A DNA stretch of 64,000 bases, taken from assembly GCA_006535965.1 (NCBI GenBank), contig QEAR01000012.1:269596-333595 (forward strand), written 5' to 3'. This DNA is from Spizellomyces sp. 'palustris' (Eukaryota > Chytridiomycota > Chytridiomycetes > Spizellomycetales > Spizellomycetaceae). The translations under genes were made by a program, and so were the position numbers. The notes under the pieces are model-generated. The model saw only the letters and a program-made list of their open reading frames with translations, was not told the origin of the DNA and did no database searches. Position 1 is the first letter of the stretch; each line of letters opens with the position of its first letter. This document shows, piece by piece, positions 58,480-64,000 of this stretch.

Positions 58480-60703
58480 ATGAGCTTTTCTATTCTATCG
58501 TCAGTCCCGATGATGAGCACCCCAATACTGGCCGCCGCGATCACAATTTTGCTCTTATACTCGACCAGACTGCAGCTATATCGCCTTCTACAACTGCTGA
58601 ACAACGTTCGAAAACTCATAGCAGTATGCTTTATTACCAACTGCTTCTGCCTGGTTCACTCCTAAGCATGCTGATATCTGGGTTTCTGGCAGTACTTGCT
58701 CAGGCCAAAAATTGTCAATGAGGAGGGAAAAGAGATACCTGGTCCTGGACCCTTGGTAGAGACTCGGTTCACTCGATTCGATTACCAGTTAGTATCAGCA
58801 CCGCTTTGGCTTCTTAAGCCAGGTCACCTCGAAAGAGATCCGCTCATGAATATGTGTCTTGCCAGATCGACTATTACAAGGGATTATGCCGAGAAGTATG
58901 CCCCAGTGTACATTGTCTATAACGACACTATTCCCGAACTGTAGGCTCCCTCTATTTCCCAACAGCATTCACTCGCTAACTCACGAATCGAAAACTCTCC
59001 AGCGTTCTCACAACCCCGGAAGCCGTCAAACGGTATTATCAAAATGACGGTCGAGTGCACCGCAAAGCTCATGCAATGGGATTAGGTTACTACTTTGGTC
59101 GTCTCTTGGGAAAAGCTGTAGGAACGATGCACAACACCGACTGGTTCCGCGTGCGACGCATCGTCGACCCGCACTTTCAGTTGGGTGTCGTCAAGAACTT
59201 GCTTGGGAGGATGGACGATGATTTTGGTACTTGGTTCGCCAAGTTGGAGAAGCATTCTGAGATCACAAGACGCAACGCCAGCAAAGAGCCAATTTGGTTT
59301 GAAATAGACGGCCTGAAAGTTGCCGAACGAACACCATTCAAGGTTGTTGCCAGGGCTCTGTTTGATCCCGTCATGACTGAAGAGGTGATAGAAAATGTTT
59401 AATCTATAATAAGTGCACCTGGTTCTAACATGCAGTCCTTTCCTAGGACTTTGAAAAAATGTACAAGATGAACGAAATCCACGAAAAACTTGTAGAAACA
59501 GCCTTCCTGCACCAAATTCCTTCCTACCATTGGTACAGGTTCCTACCTACGGCCGCGAACAAACGGATGGACCACTACCAAGAGTTGTGGAAGGCTGTGG
59601 TCCTGGATATCATTTCACGCGCGCAGAAGGTGAGGTCGAGCGGGACTCGGAACAATTGGGCGGGCATGAATATGCTGAACAGGTCATTGAGCAGCAAAAT
59701 GAGCCTTGTCCTATCAGCGAAATGTACAAATCAGTTGAGAGCGGTGAAATGGAACTCTTAGAGGTAGGTCCGCATTGGCTCGAATCCGTTGCATTCGACG
59801 CCATGGTTCTTACGTTGGTGCCTTCGCGGCAAAAGCTTCTTCAAACTGCAGACGAGATTCTGTATACAAACATCGATGTAACTTCGACATCCTTAACATG
59901 GGGCCTTATCCACCTTGCGCAGAATCCTGCAGCACAGGAAAAAGCCCGTAAAGAACTATACGAGGCCCTTAACAAACCAGAATATGGTGCAAACGAGAAG
60001 GAACGAACCGCAAAGTACATTGAGAAGCAGAACACCTTCCTACACTACTGTGTTTTGGAGGCCACGAGATTGGTACCGCTTTTATGTGAGCACTTCAACA
60101 CCGTAACAAATGAATGATCTTGCAACCTAATCTGTGCGGACCAAGTCTACTCCCTTCCAGAGGTTACTGCAGAAGAGAAAATCATCTGCGGATACCACAT
60201 TCCTGCAAACGTAAGATCCAGCGCGTTTCTCTCGCACACAACTGAACTCTTCTTGATCGGCTAAGTTTGGAAATGGCTACTGTAGACGTCGGTGCTTATA
60301 GACGCCAATACTCTTAACCGCACCGCCCCCATCTGGCAGCCGGACGGCGACTCATATCGTCCTGAAAGGTTCGAAAGCATTTCACCGACGGATTATCGCT
60401 ACGCCTTCTGGAGGTTTGGCATTGGTATGTTATCCTGCCAGCAGCTGGCATTCTCTTTGCATACCAAAAGTGATGTCGCAAAAATAACGCTAGTTCATCC
60501 TTTGCTCAGGTCCGCGCAAATGCGTCGGACAGTTCTTTGGCGATAAAATTGCCAAAATGTTCCTTTTCCATGCTCTGCGAAGATTTGAGTTTGAAATAGT
60601 AGGAACCGTAACAAAGAAAAAGGACCTCTTCGTCCAAACGCCTGAGTGTACCTTCCGAGTTCGGCCGTTAAAAGATGACCGTAGGTACGCACGCTCTGCA
60701 TAA
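58480..60703 (+). CDS. Cytochrome P450 monooxygenase
   Basis: Membrane-anchored haem monooxygenase. Nine exons (58480-58623, 58693-58940, 59003-59384, 59447-59629, 59683-59763, 59836-60085, 60146-60210, 60286-60424, 60510-60703) give 561 residues. N-terminal anchor: STPILAAAITILLLY. PGPGP proline hinge after PKIVNEEGKEI. I-helix: EILYTNIDVTSTSLTWGL, where the usual AGxDTT is NIDVTST. K-helix ExxR: LEATRLVP. PERF motif: YRPERFESI. Haem loop: FGIGPRKCVGQFFG, built across the last intron with Cys as thiolate ligand. All essential residues are present. Probably a tailoring hydroxylase of the cluster; its CYP family cannot be assigned by eye. Shares a promoter with the multicopper oxidase. Confidence 0.88.
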
Positions 60704-62209
60704 CTGCAGCATCCTCAACCCCAACCAGCTACATTGGCAGAGCTGGCCGCACCTCAGCTGCTTTCCTTTATTTCTGTCTGGGTATTTGATGTAGCCTCAT
60801 TCATAATCTAATAAACATGGAAGCTCAGTTGCATTTAATGGGAGCAGAACACTGGGAAGCAGTCAGGCAAGCCAGCAGGTTGGAGCTACAACTACCAATG
60901 GTGCGCCGTCTTGCCTTGGTATCAAGGAATCTGCATTCGCTGGGACGTCCACTGGCACAGGCTCTGGTCGTTCAGGAACAGATGTAGTCATCATCGAAAG
61001 CGTATCTTTTCTGCCGTAGGGCGTTATTACGCCAGTGCATTCGGATATATCATCTATAGTTAAGATTAGCGGTTGTACGTTGTTACATAGAGCGAGCCAA
61101 TTACCTGGTTTGTACAATCCGACACAATATAGCTGCTATTAGAGCTCTCAAAGAGCGTTTTCGGTCTTGACTTCCGTAGCCTAAAATGTTATGTGGGAAA
61201 CAGCTCTATTTTCATTGCTATACACAGCTATTGGATGGAATTTTTTTGTTTTGTTTTTGATCATCGTAAAGCGGGGGAAGACCATTGTCCGGCGACCTTT
61301 CTGGGATTGAACCATGTCCGAGCCACTTCATAGCCATGTCTTTCTGTGACCCTCCTGGTACTTTCAAGAGGTCGTAATGAGCCAGCAGTTACGGTTCGCC
61401 CGCTGGTCCCAGGCTATGCCAGCAAAATCCTTCAATCATCATTGCGCAGGTTTTACAGATTACGTTCTACCGGACATTTGCATTCAATAATTCCCGATAT
61501 TTAGTGACACCCACTAGCTGCCAATTACCACATTATTCTTCAAAGTTGTGATTATTTTTTGGCTAGGTCTTACACCGTGACATTCACAACCGCATTGAGC
61601 AGCGCCAAGAACCTGGCTGTATGGGTGACACCGTGGTTAGCCCGGCAGAGCGAGTTGTTAGAGTTAGAGTTATGATTCACAAATTCATGATACGCTGCAA
61701 GCGGTACTACAAAAGGGAAAGTCCGAGTAAACTTAATGGATGCCATATATTATCACCCTGCGGTATGCGGGCTGTTACTATGCTCCGTAAGTGAATGTAG
61801 CGCAAACCATTGACGAACCCTAACCTTAACCCTGTAAGGGTCTGACAATGCAGTTCTCAGTGAGCGGGATACGTGATCCTTAAGATTGGAGACGCCGAGA
61901 TTGGAAACGTGACGAATGCTACCGAAAATAGCCTCGATTGCTCTATAATAAAGTCAACTGTGCACCGAGGATTGGGTGTCCAGATGAACAATTGACGGGA
62001 GAATTGATGGCCGTCCATAAGGAAATCTATATGAAATAGGATGACCGGGTAAACAAATGGAAGTATTCAAAAGCCCCCCAACGTATTCAAGGAAAACCAT
62101 ATAAAGAGTTTGGCACCAGTAGTTGTCTCACCAACGTAGGAAGCCTAAACGTTTTCGCGAGGACCTTGCAGATCCCTTCCGAAACATTTTGAATCAACCA
62201 TCTGTTAGC
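60704..62209. other. Gene-poor region at right edge of cluster
   Basis: About 1.5 kb with no supported gene. An 84-residue minus-strand frame at 60863-61117 (ending APLVVVAPTCWLA) has no recognised motif. A degenerate telomere-like block is near 61816-61833. Confidence 0.42.
61816..61833. repeat. Degenerate telomere-like block
   Basis: AACCCTAACCTTAACCCT, three CCCTAA-like units with one substitution. Confidence 0.65.
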
Positions 62210-63597
62210 ATGTCCCTCCCACCTGCCTTCAGAGCAGCGCTCGATACCACACTTGTCGTCGGCCTCATAACCGGCGCTGCATTGCCGATCATTACCGTCA
62301 ATGTACTGCTCTCCACTCATCGCTTGATCGCCAATAGAACCAATATCCGTTCCTGGTTTCTCCTTACTGCAGGAGCATCACAGGTGGTGGTGGCCGCTGC
62401 GATCATCAACGCCGCGTTTCATGGCCGAACGAAGGGGCTCACCTATGTGGGATACATTTGTTGGGTTCTTGGCATCGTAAGTGGGACCGCTCGCGGACCT
62501 ACGGACCTGCGAATCTTTTAACCCTAACCCTGTCCGCTTCTGTTTTCTCTGATAGATTGGACTCTGCTCGGCAGGAATCATCAGGTACGACGGCAAAGTG
62601 CATTGTTCATCCACAATAAGTTTTTTGTGAATCGTAAAAGCAAGCAGCTAAATACTGTCAACAGATTTTCGATTCCTTTCGGTGTAAAAAATCGCGAGAA
62701 GAGGATCTTCATAATCATCACTTCCATAATCGTATTCGCCTTTGGGGCCGCAACTCTCGCCAACGGCGTCTACGAAATCAGCACCTGGCCATTCCCGTAA
62801 GTTGTAGTGATTTAATTTAAATATGCAGAAATCAAAAAACTCCAAAAACCCGTAGGCCACCTGCAGGTGTTACTCCTGTGTATTCTGCGAAGCACGCAGC
62901 ACTTTCCCTGGTCCTGCCTTCTCTGTATGCTTTTGCCGGAATAATAGCCTTCAGTTTCCAGGTGAGCGGCGTCTGCAGGTGTCCAATTCTCGCATGTATC
63001 CTGTCCCGCAAGGCTGGAAAAAATGACATTTTCTACGTTCTCCGGGACAGCTTCGCCGTGCACTCAACTCCAGCGGAACCAAAGTACGCCGCGATGCAAA
63101 CGATACCCGGATGCAATCCCTTGAAGTTGCAAACTACATTCTTTGCGGATTCCTTCTATTCACCATCATTCTTTACTTTGCGCTATTCAAAATGTTCAAG
63201 TTTGGTAAGCTATATCATTGGTAAACGGTAATGGAGATATCATTAACTTGGTGTGACAGACGTACCCTCGTATGATACCCCCACCGCGTGCCTCTTTCTC
63301 ATCACCTTCATCACTTGCGAAAATGCTTTCGAAACCTTCACGAATGCGTTGCATGACACCACCGTCACTTACAATTCATCTCGAGGAAGGAGTCTTCCTG
63401 GGTCTCAGCAGAACTCCATGCGGTAGGTGTTTGCTGACATATGCAATGGTCTGTGAATCTTTTGTCCTGGCGTTTCTGACCTTGCCATTTTCAATAGGGG
63501 TGAGGGAGCCACCGCAGCTCATGTAGCTAGCAAGCAGGGTCCGGACAGCAAACGCCCCACCATTGTGGCTAGCACTATGGCCACCTCGACTGTGTAG
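62210..63597 (+). CDS. Orphan seven-helix membrane protein
   Basis: Seven exons (62210-62476, 62556-62584, 62665-62796, 62856-62961, 63051-63204, 63260-63422, 63498-63597) give 316 residues in frame. Seven hydrophobic helices can be counted: TTLVVGLITGAALPIITVNV, WFLLTAGASQVVVAAAIINA, YVGYICWVLGIIGLCSAGII, IFIIITSIIVFAFGAATLAN, ALSLVLPSLYAFAGIIAFSF, VANYILCGFLLFTIILYFAL and TACLFLITFITCENAFETFT. A basic loop between helices 5 and 6 and a Ser/Thr-rich tail would be cytosolic. The shape is that of a receptor-like 7TM protein, but no GPCR signature (DRY, NPxxY, Pth11 or rhodopsin lysine) is seen. An upstream Met at 62123 is a possible alternative start. Function unknown. Confidence 0.6.
62519..62532. 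repeat. Telomere-like block in intron
   Basis: TTAACCCTAACCCT inside the first intron of the seven-helix gene. Confidence 0.75.
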
Positions 63598-64000
63598 GCG
63601 TGCGTCGTGCTTAAGCTCCGGACGGGCGAATCATAAAATCACGCTTGGCATTCTGACCTATGACGGCATGCTATCAGTAAATTGGGTTTTGCAATTAAAG
63701 ATGAATGAGGAATTGTACTGCGAGCTCAAGTCATCAGCTCATGTTCCATAAGGACTGAAAGGGTTGTAACGGTGAAACGTAAAGTAGTGATTCATGTATC
63801 GAAATAGACAACGTGCATCCTTGTAAGGGCCATCCACATCCAATTCTCCTAATGTTATAGTCCACTCCAGTGCGCAACAATATCATCAACCACCACACGT
63901 AGCAAATTCGCGGGGATTCTTGCAAGCTGTAGTTGCTGCTTACTATCAGTTAGCATAATGGAACTTGGTTAGGGTTAGGTGTAAAGTCAATCGACAAGAT
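63598..64000. other. Right-end intergenic sequence
   Basis: No gene seen. Ends with a reverse-orientation telomere-like block, GGTTAGGGTTAGG, at about 63967-63980. Confidence 0.45.

Noticed and set aside
60863-61117. 84-residue Pro-rich minus-strand frame
   Set aside because: Could be part of a small gene, but no family or exon partner could be found.
1-64000. CRISPR arrays, insertion sequences, complete transposons, rRNA or tRNA genes
   Set aside because: None seen on reading both strands; no terminal inverted repeats with a transposase and no clear cloverleaf. A tRNA search program could still find one I missed.

Overview
This 64 kb window is nuclear DNA from an intron-rich fungus. Nearly every gene has several short introns (about 50-100 nt). 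The housekeeping genes are clearly fungal: a Pns1-like choline transporter, an APSES/ankyrin MBF factor, a Uls1-like helicase, Eme1 and a mitochondrial phosphate carrier. A tubulin-glutamylase-type TTLL gene and scattered CCCTAA/TTAGGG blocks suggest a zoosporic (flagellate) fungus such as a chytrid. That placement is inference. Exons were assembled by eye from splice signals, reading phase and family motifs; most totals keep a clean frame, but internal borders may be off by a base or two.

Layout. About 0.5-32 kb is a dense housekeeping block: PNS1-like (-), ULS1-like SUMO-targeted helicase (+), MBP1-like MBF subunit (-), SET protein (+), EME1 (-), F-box/Cys-rich protein (-), TTLL (+), a small protein ending in SKL (-), PPIL2 U-box cyclophilin (-), CBS protein (-), a TLC-like membrane protein (-), an orphan membrane protein (+) and the phosphate carrier (-). 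A Cys/His-rich orphan follows at 33.0-34.6 kb.

From 34.9 to 60.7 kb the content changes to what looks like a secondary-metabolite gene cluster. It holds an A-T-TE NRPS-like synthetase, a tail-anchored orphan, an asparagine-synthase-like amidotransferase that runs in frame into a DHA2 drug transporter, a secreted CrtC/lipocalin-type protein of the fungal Diels-Alderase class, an O-methyltransferase, an MDR oxidoreductase, a second MFS transporter, a BAHD-type acyltransferase, a multicopper oxidase and a cytochrome P450. Several are divergent pairs sharing 265-416 bp promoters, which fits co-regulation. A plausible order of action is carrier-bound activation and release by the synthetase, then amidation, cyclisation, methylation, oxidation and acylation, then export. 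The product cannot be read from the sequence.

The right end (60.7-64 kb) holds gene-poor DNA with telomere-like blocks and an orphan seven-helix membrane protein.

Main points for follow-up: the cluster itself, the amidotransferase-transporter fusion, the Diels-Alderase-like protein, an apparently exonised intron in the phosphate carrier, two GC-AG introns, two tandem duplications, interstitial telomeric blocks and a 32-bp perfect palindrome inside a coding exon.
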